Of a DNA stretch of 19,922 nt, positions 7,704 through 15,466 are shown piece after piece. Source of the stretch: Treponema_I sp045597345 (GTDB taxonomy: Bacteria > Spirochaetota > Spirochaetia > Treponematales > Treponemataceae); assembly GCA_045597345.1 (NCBI GenBank), contig JAZLJW010000029.1:1-19922 (forward strand), written 5' to 3'. Numbering within the stretch: position 1 is the first letter of the stretch; every line of letters starts with the position of its first letter. The notes beneath the pieces were generated by a model. It saw only the letters and a list, made by a program, of their open reading frames with translations, was not told where the DNA came from and made no database searches. A program made the position numbers and the translations under genes.

Positions 7704-8333
7704 ATGTTTTCAATGGATTGTTGTTCAAGACCAGGCTGTCAAAGGTCTGGAATCTCCATTATCGGAGAAGACGGTGAAATATGCAGTGGCCCAACATACT
7801 GCTATGACCACCATCCTGATAAAATAGGCATTACTGCCGCCATAACAAAATATATCGAAACTCACGAAACCATCGTTGGATTGAATGCGTCAGGCATTCA
7901 TCTTGCAGATATGGATCTGACCAATAAGAAGTTTTATGGATGCAGTTTCAATCACTGTATTTTCAGTAATGTACATGCGGAAAACTGCCGGTCCCGTATT
8001 TCCAGCTTTGATTTTACCATTTTCAGTGATTGCAACCTGCAGAAATCAAATTTTCAGTTCTGTTCTTTTGCCGGCAGTGTTTTCAGTCATATGCTGTTCA
8101 CCAACAGTGAGCTGGTACATAATAATTTCTGTGGGCTTACCTCAGTCCAGTCATCCTTTGATGATTCTGATTTGTACAACAGCCGTTTTATCCGCTCTAA
8201 ACTTTCTGATACCAGCATCCGTAACTGCAACATAAAAAAAGCCATCTTCATTGAAATGACTCAGGACAATGTATCATTTAAATTGTCTAACACACGTGAA
8301 GCTGTCTTCAGTCCGGGAGTAACGCTGCAATGA
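7704..8333 (+). CDS. Pentapeptide-repeat protein with N-terminal Cys/His cluster
   Basis: A 209-residue protein in two parts. Residues 5-38 hold CCSRPGC, then EIC and YCYDHH, which looks like a small zinc-binding site. Residues about 60-200 form tandem pentapeptide repeats with Leu/Phe at the central position (for example ADMDLTNKKFYGCSFNHCIF and SDLYNSRFIRSKLSD), predicted to build a right-handed quadrilateral beta-helix. The repeats are unusually rich in Phe, Cys and Ser. No signal peptide is visible, so it is probably cytoplasmic. The ATG at 7704 fits a leaderless start; ATG 7713 is an alternative. Its stop overlaps the MBL-fold gene start (ATGA, 8330-8333), so both are likely made together. 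Pentapeptide proteins have varied roles, including gyrase protection, and nothing here selects one. Confidence 0.88.
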   Translation: MFSMDCCSRPGCQRSGISIIGEDGEICSGPTYCYDHHPDKIGITAAITKYIETHETIVGLNASGIHLADMDLTNKKFYGCSFNHCIFSNVHAENCRSRISSFDFTIFSDCNLQKSNFQFCSFAGSVFSHMLFTNSELVHNNFCGLTSVQSSFDDSDLYNSRFIRSKLSDTSIRNCNIKKAIFIEMTQDNVSFKLSNTREAVFSPGVTLQ

Positions 8334-8953
8334 AAGTATATTTCTTCATGAACATAGATGGATTCAGTAATTGTTATCTAGTGGTGAATGAATCAAATAA
8401 GGATGCGATTATCATCGATCCGGGGAAAATGACCCGTCAGATTCTTGAACGTATAGAAAACGATCATTTAAATCTGAAAGCAGTCCTCATAACTCATAAT
8501 CACGGAAGCCATAGCAGGGGACTCAATACCCTTCGCAAGATATATTCACCAAAAATATATGCAGCAGACTGGGAAGTTGCAGGAAGTGAAACAATCGTAC
8601 TGAAAGGTGATGGTGTCATCCGTATCAGTGGTTTTACTGTCGGGTATCTTGCTGTCCCTGGTCATTCACCTGACAGCATGTGTTATAAAATCGGCAGAAT
8701 CATGTTCACTGGAGACAGTATGACGGCCGGTTTGACTGGAAGTACCAATAACAGCTATGCAAAGCGGACGCTGATTTCCAATGTCCAGCAGAAAATTCTT
8801 TCACAGAATGATGATATTGCACTTATGCCTGGACATGGACCGCCAACCAGCGTACGTGCTGAAAAACAGTTCAATGTTGATTTTGGATTCCCCATGAATA
8901 CTCTTGAAGAATCCGAATCAACGTTCGATCAGGTTAACCCGGCCACCCTTTAA
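8330..8953 (+). CDS. Metallo-beta-lactamase-fold hydrolase with altered metal motif
   Basis: A 207-residue MBL-fold protein of the glyoxalase II-like type. The core metal motif, usually HxHxDH, reads THNHGSHSRG: His56, His58 and His61 are kept but Ser60 replaces the Asp that binds metal 2 and orients the water. The other ligands are in place: GHS (His112), FTGDS (Asp129) and PGHG (His169). Residues 12-32 have the usual CYLVV...IIIDPG start. No signal peptide is visible. It is translationally coupled to the pentapeptide-repeat gene (ATGA), and its last 36 bases overlap the convergent lipoprotein gene. It may be a mono-metal or otherwise altered enzyme; the substrate is unknown. Confidence 0.88.
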   Translation: MKVYFFMNIDGFSNCYLVVNESNKDAIIIDPGKMTRQILERIENDHLNLKAVLITHNHGSHSRGLNTLRKIYSPKIYAADWEVAGSETIVLKGDGVIRISGFTVGYLAVPGHSPDSMCYKIGRIMFTGDSMTAGLTGSTNNSYAKRTLISNVQQKILSQNDDIALMPGHGPPTSVRAEKQFNVDFGFPMNTLEESESTFDQVNPATL

Positions 8954-10621
8954 GCCATAGTGGGTAAAGACATATTCTTCCAGCTTTTGATGAGCTTCCA
9001 CCATGCCCTGGGCATTTGTATCCCGTATGTAATCACATAAAGGTTCATCGGCGGTGAACATACTTTTGTAGTTTGAACGGCGTACAAAGTAATCTGCACA
9101 GGCTGATTTACCCTGCTGTAAAAGGTATGACAGAAGTTCTGTATGCATCAGGAAGAGATCTGAGGTATCATACCCAAGACTCGATTGGGTCTTAAAATAC
9201 AGGAGCAGAAATTCCCGACTTTTAGCATCCATGGTGTCGTATACTTCTGCTACGTATTTCTGGAATTTTTCGTCGGTAAAAAAGATCCCGTGGTATGCTT
9301 CATGGGTTAAAAGCTGCCAGCGAAGGCTGTAGGCACTTTCCTGACTGATGCTGATTATGGCACCTGTTCCACTTCTGTAGGGAGGTTGGCCCTCTACACT
9401 CTGGGGAATAAGAAGCCCTTCGGTAACAAGAATATCACGAAGTTCCAGTTCATATCTGTTTAGTGGAAACTGTTCTTCTGCAGCTGTATTGAAGAATGCA
9501 GCAAGACTTTCTGAACGGTAATCATGCGCATTGTATCCATGAAGATTCTGGATTTCATCATCTGAAGCCAATCTGCCTTTGTATCCTGCTTTCTCAGTAA
9601 AAAAAGCCAGACGTTTCAACATCTCATCCTGAATTCCATAATCAGCAAAATCAAAAAGTAACACCTGAGGAAACTGTTCCCAGCGGTACAGCTGATAATC
9701 TGGATTAGCCCAAGTGTTTTTTGGCCAGGTGAGTATTATTCCAGGATCTGCTGCAATCGGTTTGTTTGGACGGGAATCAACGCTGGTATAAAACAGTGAC
9801 GAAACAAGACTTTTGTTGGAAACCACTGATACCCGGGTTGCATTATTGCGGAACAGTGCCGGATACAGATGAACGGTTTGTACTGCCGGACTTTGACGAA
9901 TATGAACAAGTTCTGTACCAACCGAAAGATCAACAATCTGCTGCGTTTCATGCAGCACCGGTTGCGGTTCAAAAACAACGTTCAACACGGTATTGTCACT
10001 GATATCATCAGAAAAATCAAAAGTTCCCGGACAGATTTCACTGTATTTCGCACTGCCCCCCTTCGGATTGAAGTAAAAAGAAACTGAAGGGTACCGGCTC
10101 CAACCGATTTTCATGGTAGTAATGGCAAATTCTTTTACGGCAAAACCCGCCTTCAAAGACTCGCCAGATTTTTCTTCTGCAGGGAAATCCTTGTACTGGA
10201 GCACTACTCCCTGCGGAATCACATTTCCCAGGCCGATTGCTATAGCTACAGTAACTTCCCTGCCGTCTTCTGATTCCGGTATGGTGGTAATCTGAGCGCC
10301 TGGTCCGGTTTTACCTTCAGGATACAGTAAAGCAATAGTGCATCTTTCAATACCGGTTGCAGCAATTGTTGCCGTCAGTGAAAGCGGCAGCTCCTCTACT
10401 CCATTCAGTTTTTCAGTTAATGAATCTACCAGCTCTTCTGGAAAACTCCATCCTAAGGTATCTGCCGGAAGTTTTTTTTCAGGTATACTGCGAAGTTCGT
10501 AGGAACTCTCATCGTACATAAGCGCCACAGTGTTTTTACTGCAGGATATAAACACAGTGCAAAGTAGAAGAATAGAAAGTATTTTTTGAGCCATACCATT
10601 AACTATAGGGGTAAAATTCAT
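8918..10621 (-). CDS. Lipoprotein with HExxHG metalloprotease-like motif
   Basis: A 567-residue exported protein. A hydrophobic signal ends in VFISC, so Cys27 (Cys18 if it starts at the ATG at 10594) is probably lipidated. Residues about 30-300 look like beta-rich extracytoplasmic domains I cannot name. Residues about 315-560 are mixed and contain THEAYHG (439-445), an HExxHG zinc motif. Glu495 in MHTELLSYLL, 51 residues on, is a candidate third ligand, as in gluzincins. I infer a surface or periplasmic peptidase-like domain; activity is unproven. The ATG at 10621 overlaps the stop of the preceding ApbE-like gene (ATGA), so the pair is coupled. It is the last gene of the opp-strand series and converges on the MBL gene with a 36-base overlap. 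Confidence 0.75.
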   Translation of the reverse strand: MNFTPIVNGMAQKILSILLLCTVFISCSKNTVALMYDESSYELRSIPEKKLPADTLGWSFPEELVDSLTEKLNGVEELPLSLTATIAATGIERCTIALLYPEGKTGPGAQITTIPESEDGREVTVAIAIGLGNVIPQGVVLQYKDFPAEEKSGESLKAGFAVKEFAITTMKIGWSRYPSVSFYFNPKGGSAKYSEICPGTFDFSDDISDNTVLNVVFEPQPVLHETQQIVDLSVGTELVHIRQSPAVQTVHLYPALFRNNATRVSVVSNKSLVSSLFYTSVDSRPNKPIAADPGIILTWPKNTWANPDYQLYRWEQFPQVLLFDFADYGIQDEMLKRLAFFTEKAGYKGRLASDDEIQNLHGYNAHDYRSESLAAFFNTAAEEQFPLNRYELELRDILVTEGLLIPQSVEGQPPYRSGTGAIISISQESAYSLRWQLLTHEAYHGIFFTDEKFQKYVAEVYDTMDAKSREFLLLYFKTQSSLGYDTSDLFLMHTELLSYLLQQGKSACADYFVRRSNYKSMFTADEPLCDYIRDTNAQGMVEAHQKLEEYVFTHYGLKGGRVNLIER

Positions 10622-11766
10622 TTTGCGCCATAATCAGTGCGATAGACAATGGAAGCACTATATCCTTCAGGAAAGTCCTTTGCAAATTCCTTCAACTGAT
10701 TTTCATTATCAGTCTGAAACAGCTGGATATTCCGGTAGCACGTCTCCACAATGTCAGATAACACTCCCGTTACAGTAGAAGAGGAAATGTATTGGTTCAT
10801 TGAAGCATCAGTCATCTTGTAGTTAGGATGATATCTGGTAGAATCCACAATGTGGTACATGCATTCAACTGATTCTTTTGGGAATGTTCTGAGATAACTC
10901 ACGGTTACCCCACCATCGTTGCTGAGCGGAAGAGTAAGCCCACTATTACTTACCAGATACCCGGTTGTAATTCCACTTGCTGCCAAACCATTGCGAATCA
11001 TATCCAGACGGTACGCATCCTTAAGAAATCCAGCAGTAATTACCGGACCAGAACATTCCATCTCCAAGAGAAAATCCTGATATTCCGGAGTAATGGAAAA
11101 ACATACAGATACAGTTTTTTCATCAAAAACCGCAGAAAACTGGGAGATGTCAGCGGTATGTTCAGCAAGGGATATCAGGCGTTCATGAGTATAGTTATCT
11201 CCGTCAGGTTCAAAACCTGAGATGTCACTTTGGGCAAGAATAGTATCATATTCATGCATATACGCACCAGCAAAAAGGTTTACTCCCTGCATATCCTGGG
11301 TTTTTGTCCAAAGATCCTGGAGTACTGTAAATAAATCAGGTGATACTGCCAGTGTTTCACCAAGATGCGCATTGATGGTAGCAAGATTTGTAAAACCGGG
11401 ATATTCAACAGTTTCATCAAGAAGTTGATATGAGCGTAAAGCATACTGCCGATACAATCGCGTCAATTCACGCTGCTGTGCTTTTATCTGGCTGTTTGAA
11501 CCTTCAAGCCAGACATAATATTCAATATCATTTTGAAAAAAAGGAACGGTCTCTTCGGGATCCACGGCTATCTGATAAAAGCCTGGCTTTTTCGTTATCA
11601 ATTGATTGACACCGGTCCCAATTGCTAAAAGAGAAACAATAACTGCAATAATAAAAAACGCCAGCCGCACCCAAATGCGGCCAGCGTTTGTGGAATCTTT
11701 AGTATCCAAAACGAATCTTTTTGTATTCTTCAATTTCTTTACGGTCACCATAAACAAAGTGACCAT
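10618..11766 (-). CDS. Membrane-anchored, diverged ApbE-like protein
   Basis: A 382-residue protein with one transmembrane helix (about 35-53) and an extracytoplasmic remainder. Several blocks resemble ApbE-type flavin transferases in the right order. These are a helix leading to INAHLGETLAVSPDLFTVLQ (131-150), then DAYRLDMIRNGLAASGITTG (250-269) near the family's KGYAVD...GITSALVN region. YHIVDSTRYHP (304-314) follows where ApbE has HIIDPxTGxP. Key catalytic residues look degraded, so I do not claim activity. The start is uncertain. The ATG at 11766 lies 68 bases inside oppF, ATG 11751 is an alternative, and a GTG at 11670 would begin right at the transmembrane helix. None has a clear ribosome site. 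The opp terminator lies within its 5' coding region. It is coupled to the downstream lipoprotein gene by ATGA. Confidence 0.6.
   Translation of the reverse strand: MVTLFMVTVKKLKNTKRFVLDTKDSTNAGRIWVRLAFFIIAVIVSLLAIGTGVNQLITKKPGFYQIAVDPEETVPFFQNDIEYYVWLEGSNSQIKAQQRELTRLYRQYALRSYQLLDETVEYPGFTNLATINAHLGETLAVSPDLFTVLQDLWTKTQDMQGVNLFAGAYMHEYDTILAQSDISGFEPDGDNYTHERLISLAEHTADISQFSAVFDEKTVSVCFSITPEYQDFLLEMECSGPVITAGFLKDAYRLDMIRNGLAASGITTGYLVSNSGLTLPLSNDGGVTVSYLRTFPKESVECMYHIVDSTRYHPNYKMTDASMNQYISSSTVTGVLSDIVETCYRNIQLFQTDNENQLKEFAKDFPEGYSASIVYRTDYGAK
11653..11688 (-). terminator. Intrinsic terminator of the opp operon, inside the next gene
   Basis: On the minus strand, arms at 11688-11676 and 11669-11657 pair over 13 bp when two G-U wobbles are allowed, with a 6-base loop (TTTGGG), followed by TTTTTT and then ATTATT. 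It begins 11 bases after the oppF stop. It overlaps the codons for the region leading into the transmembrane helix of the downstream ApbE-like gene. Confidence 0.8.
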
Positions 11767-12664
11767 TGCCCAAGTCTACCAGTTCTGGTTTTTCCTCACC
11801 GTACTTGTGCATATCCGGATCATACACAAAAAGTTTTTTACTCTTTTCGATTTTTGGATCAGGAATAGGAATTGCAGACATCAATGATTTTGTATATGGA
11901 TGCAGCGGATAATTAAAAAGTTCCTCTGCATCTGCAATTTCCATGATTTTTCCATGGTAAATTACAACAATACGATCACTGATGAACCGCACGATTGAAA
12001 GGTCATGAGCAATAAACAGATAGGTCAATCCACGTTCTTTCTGGAACTTCTTCATCAGGTTGAGAACCTGAGCACGAATGGAAACATCAAGTGCTGAAAT
12101 AGGCTCATCTGCTACAATGAATTCAGGTTCCATTACAAAAGAACGGGCAAGACCTACACGCTGACGCTGTCCACCAGAAAATTCATGGGGATAACGGGTA
12201 AGGTGTTCCGGAAGCAGACCTACATCTTCAATGATTTTTGAAACTTTTTCGATGCGTTCTTTTTCATCTTTGTACAGATGGAAGTTATACAGACCTTCTG
12301 AAACGATATATTCGATAGTTGCACGTTCATTCAATGAAGCTGCAGGATCCTGGAAAATCATCTGGATTTTCCGGATAACTTCCCTATCCTCTTTTTTGGA
12401 AAGTTTACCTGATATTTTTTTGCCATCATAGTAAATAGCACCTGCAGAACAAGGATTGATACGCATGATGGCACGTCCGATAGTTGTCTTACCAGATCCT
12501 GATTCACCAACCAAAGAAACGGTTTCGCCTTTATAAATGTCAAAACTAACGTTGTCTACGGCTTTGAATTCTTTCTTCCCTTTTTTGAAGACTACATCAA
12601 GGTTCTGAACAGAAACCAATACCTTTTTCTCAGGATTTTCAGCAGTTTGATTCATATCAGACAT
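11699..12664 (-). CDS. oppF: Oligopeptide ABC transporter ATPase OppF
   Basis: One of two cytoplasmic ATPases that drive oligopeptide import. The 321-residue product has Walker A GESGSGKT (53-60), the Q-loop in MIFQDPAASLN (Gln105), the signature FSGGQRQR (162-169), Walker B FIVADEP (182-188) and the H-loop His220 in IAHDLS. The ATG at 12664 is chosen because AAGGAGG lies 6 bases upstream. An in-frame ATG at 12697 would add 11 basic residues and lacks a site. The C-terminus has the OppF-type LVDLGNGHFV stretch but lacks the cysteine-rich GCPFxxRC motif many relatives carry. It overlaps the oppD stop by 8 bases and is followed by the operon terminator. Confidence 0.95.
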   Translation of the reverse strand: MSDMNQTAENPEKKVLVSVQNLDVVFKKGKKEFKAVDNVSFDIYKGETVSLVGESGSGKTTIGRAIMRINPCSAGAIYYDGKKISGKLSKKEDREVIRKIQMIFQDPAASLNERATIEYIVSEGLYNFHLYKDEKERIEKVSKIIEDVGLLPEHLTRYPHEFSGGQRQRVGLARSFVMEPEFIVADEPISALDVSIRAQVLNLMKKFQKERGLTYLFIAHDLSIVRFISDRIVVIYHGKIMEIADAEELFNYPLHPYTKSLMSAIPIPDPKIEKSKKLFVYDPDMHKYGEEKPELVDLGNGHFVYGDRKEIEEYKKIRFGY

Positions 12665-14501
12665 GTGCAGCCTCCTTTTTATTACCTTTTTCATCAAATT
12701 CGATGTAGGTTTTCAGCATTTTTTCATGCAAATTCTGCAGATTTTCCGGCAAATCCATTTTTGGAGCACGTGGATCCAAAAGCCAGGTTTTTGCCCAGTG
12801 AGTAGGACTAACCTGGAATACTGGAGCTTCTTCGACCATATCTACTGCCATTGCATACTGACTGCGCTGAGCAAACGCATCCCCGACAATCTTGTTGTAC
12901 AGAGATGGAGGTGTACCAGGAATAGAGAATAAATCATCACCACGTGTGGCAAGCTGTGGCAAACTTGAAAGCAGAGCCCAGGTGTATGGATGTTTCGGTT
13001 CGTAGAAGATTTCCTCTACAGTGCCACATTCAACAATCTGACCTGCATACAATACTGCTACACGTTCAGCTACGTTTGCAACTACACCAAGGTCATGGGT
13101 AATGTACACCGTAGTAAATCCCAAATCCTGCTGCAGTTCTTTAATCAGCTGCAGAATCTGAGCCTGGATGGTAACATCGAGAGCTGTGGTCGGTTCATCA
13201 CAAATCAGGATTTTGGGCTGACAACTCAAAGCAATAGCAATAACGATACGCTGACGCATACCACCACTATATTCAAACGGATAATCATTAAAGCGTTTTT
13301 CCGGGTCAGGAATACCAACTTTACCCATGATATCAATTGCACGAGCCTTAGCTTCTGCTTTTGAACACTTCTGATGCTTCATGATAATGGTCTGAATCTG
13401 TTTACCAATAGTAATTACAGGGTTCAGAGAGGTCATTGGATCCTGGAATACTGTGGCTATACGGCATCCACGAATCTGTTCCCAGTCTTTTGTATACTTA
13501 ACTTTAGAACAGTCCAGAATTGCGTATCCATGAAGAATATTTTTTACATCATCAAAAGACTTGAATTTTACACGGAATACAGCTACTTCAAAAATTTTGT
13601 TCAAAACAGAAGGTTTGGTTAAGTCCTCACCTGCTGCCATTGCTAATTTGAAAGCCTTAGTTAATTTACGCAGGAATGACCGCTGCTTAATCAAAGGATA
13701 TCTTCCAATTGAAAGAAGAATTTCGTATCCAATATGAGTATTCCGTTTGAGTACTTCATCTGACAGTCCATATGGATTAGCTTCATTATCAGCAGCAGCA
13801 ATTTTCTGAGCACGTTTATTCTTTAACTCAGTAAGACGGGCTTTATCAGCTGCAACACGGGAAGCATCCTTTTTGTACGCAGCTGTATGCTCTTTGATTA
13901 ACTGAGCAAGTTCAGCCTGAAGTCCTTTAATTTTAGCTTCGTTAGCTGCAACTTTTTTAGTATTTTCTTCAATCAGTTTCTGATCTTCAGTATTGTGTTT
14001 ATCCAAAGTACCAAGGAAGTTCCGAAGATCGATATTTTCATCAGTTAACTTCTTGATTGACTTCTGATACTTTTTACGTTCTGCTTCTGAAACGCTCTGT
14101 GCTTCTTCGATTTCACGCTTCAATGCATGAATTTCCTTAAACTCTTCTGCTCCACGTTCCAGTGTTGAGGCAGCATTCAGCATTTTATTAATGCTTTTTA
14201 ATGTGCGAAGGTTACGGGGAGTAAGCTGAACATCAGTTTTAGAAATTTCATCATCAGAAAAGATGATAGATCCATTTGAAATAAATCCGTTTGAATCCAG
14301 CATTCCTGCAAAGGTCTTAGTCAAAACTGATTTTCCTGATCCTGACTCACCTACAATTGCAAGTGACTCATTCTCATAAATATCAAGGGAAACATTCCGT
14401 ATTGCTGTAAGAATCCGCCCACGAACATTGAATTTGACTTCAACGTTTTTCAGGGAAAGCAATACTTTCTGTTCAGTTGTTTTCTCAAGTGTCTCTGCCA
14501 T
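12657..14501 (-). CDS. oppD: Oligopeptide ABC transporter ATPase OppD with a large coiled-coil insertion
   Basis: The partner ATPase of OppF. The product is 614 residues, whereas OppD proteins are usually about 320-360. The normal parts are Walker A GESGSGKS (51-58), the Q-loop VFQDPMTSLNP (Gln353), the signature YSGGMRQR (411-418), Walker B ILICDEP (431-437), His469 in ITHDLG and the C-terminal HPYTWALLSSLP. Residues about 87-340 are an insertion between the strand after Walker A and the Q-loop. Its first half (about 115-240) is Lys/Glu/Ala-rich coiled coil and its second half is helical with aromatic residues. The usual C-terminal cysteine motif reads GDAFAQRSQYAMAVD, with Cys replaced by Asp, Ser and Asp. 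GGAG 6 bases upstream favours the ATG at 14501 over the ATG at 14513, which overlaps the oppC stop. Confidence 0.93.
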   Translation of the reverse strand: MAETLEKTTEQKVLLSLKNVEVKFNVRGRILTAIRNVSLDIYENESLAIVGESGSGKSVLTKTFAGMLDSNGFISNGSIIFSDDEISKTDVQLTPRNLRTLKSINKMLNAASTLERGAEEFKEIHALKREIEEAQSVSEAERKKYQKSIKKLTDENIDLRNFLGTLDKHNTEDQKLIEENTKKVAANEAKIKGLQAELAQLIKEHTAAYKKDASRVAADKARLTELKNKRAQKIAAADNEANPYGLSDEVLKRNTHIGYEILLSIGRYPLIKQRSFLRKLTKAFKLAMAAGEDLTKPSVLNKIFEVAVFRVKFKSFDDVKNILHGYAILDCSKVKYTKDWEQIRGCRIATVFQDPMTSLNPVITIGKQIQTIIMKHQKCSKAEAKARAIDIMGKVGIPDPEKRFNDYPFEYSGGMRQRIVIAIALSCQPKILICDEPTTALDVTIQAQILQLIKELQQDLGFTTVYITHDLGVVANVAERVAVLYAGQIVECGTVEEIFYEPKHPYTWALLSSLPQLATRGDDLFSIPGTPPSLYNKIVGDAFAQRSQYAMAVDMVEEAPVFQVSPTHWAKTWLLDPRAPKMDLPENLQNLHEKMLKTYIEFDEKGNKKEAAHV

Positions 14502-14512
14502 TTTCAACTCCA

Positions 14513-15466
14513 TTACATGTGGGTTTTAGGATCTGATGCATCAGCAAGGTTCTGTCCAAGAACATACAGAATCATGGTGATGATAGAAGATAATACAACC
14601 GGTGACCAGAACTGCCAGGGGAAAATAAGGAATGCAGTCTGTGCCTGGCTGATCATTTTACCCAGTGAAGAAATATCAGCATTCAAACCAAGTCCGATGA
14701 ATGCAAGGAATACTTCTGATGAAATAATACCAGGAATCATCTGTGCAACCAGAGTCAGAATAACTGATGTCAGGAACGGTAGAATGTTAACTGAAACCAT
14801 ACGATTAATTGGAGTTCCAAGACACCGTGAGGCAAGTGAATATTCGCGGTCACGGATAATCATTACCTGCGTACGGAAGAAATATGCAACACCAAGCCAT
14901 CCGGTACAACAGAGGGCAAATACCATCTGCCAGAATCCTGAACCGATAATGTAAACCAATACGGAAATGAGCAGAATATCAGGAACGTTTGCAACAATGT
15001 TGTAAACAGTCAGCATAAAGTTATCAATCTTGCGGACATATCCCCAGATTGCACCCATGATAAGACCAACGGTCAGGTTGATTGCCGCAACAGTAAAAGC
15101 AAGAGCCAGTGAAGTTCGGGCGCCAGAAACAATACCGTACATGATGGAGTTTCCAAGGCTACCGGTACCCAGCATCCACTTAAAGCTGAAACCTCCGAAA
15201 TATTCAAAGGCTTTGGCAGGACTAAGGTTATAAGTCTCCAGGGTAGAAACGTTTTCAAACTGATCATACACCCAGAAATTAGGCATGATGATTGACATCA
15301 GGATGATAAACAGCGCAATACCCAGTAAAACATAGTTTATCTTTTTTCTGAAGAAAACACGGAACACTGATGCCCAGTACGAATACCGGGGAGCACTGAT
15401 TTTTTCAGATTTGATAGTATTATTATCAATAAAATAAAACTGATCGTCGATTTTTGTGTTAGTCAT
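14513..15466 (-). CDS. oppC: Oligopeptide ABC transporter permease OppC
   Basis: An inner-membrane permease half of the Opp importer, 317 residues, a normal length. Residues 1-40 are a cytoplasmic tail, followed by a first transmembrane helix at about 44-62. An extracytoplasmic segment contains MLGTGSLGNSIMYGIVSGARTSL (98-120 region), the OppC counterpart of LGTDxLGRD. The binding-protein-dependent transport domain spans about 115-310. Its coupling loop is REYSLASRCLGTPINRMVSVNILP (207-230), ending at the membrane-embedded FLAFIGLG region. GGAGG 10 bases upstream supports the start, which overlaps the oppB stop (TAATG). The gene is in tight series between oppB and oppD. Confidence 0.95.
   Translation of the reverse strand: MTNTKIDDQFYFIDNNTIKSEKISAPRYSYWASVFRVFFRKKINYVLLGIALFIILMSIIMPNFWVYDQFENVSTLETYNLSPAKAFEYFGGFSFKWMLGTGSLGNSIMYGIVSGARTSLALAFTVAAINLTVGLIMGAIWGYVRKIDNFMLTVYNIVANVPDILLISVLVYIIGSGFWQMVFALCCTGWLGVAYFFRTQVMIIRDREYSLASRCLGTPINRMVSVNILPFLTSVILTLVAQMIPGIISSEVFLAFIGLGLNADISSLGKMISQAQTAFLIFPWQFWSPVVLSSIITMILYVLGQNLADASDPKTHM

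Noticed and set aside
9736..10295. Several short open frames on both strands inside the lipoprotein gene
   Set aside because: They lie wholly within a 567-codon gene, have no ribosome sites and show no recognisable domains.
12990..13622. Open frames opposite oppD
   Set aside because: They are antisense shadows of the conserved ATPase and of its insert and have no family resemblance.
13750..14230. Possibility that the OppD insert is a separate gene or mobile intron
   Set aside because: The frame is continuous, codon use matches the flanks, and no splice or intein motifs or flanking repeats are visible.
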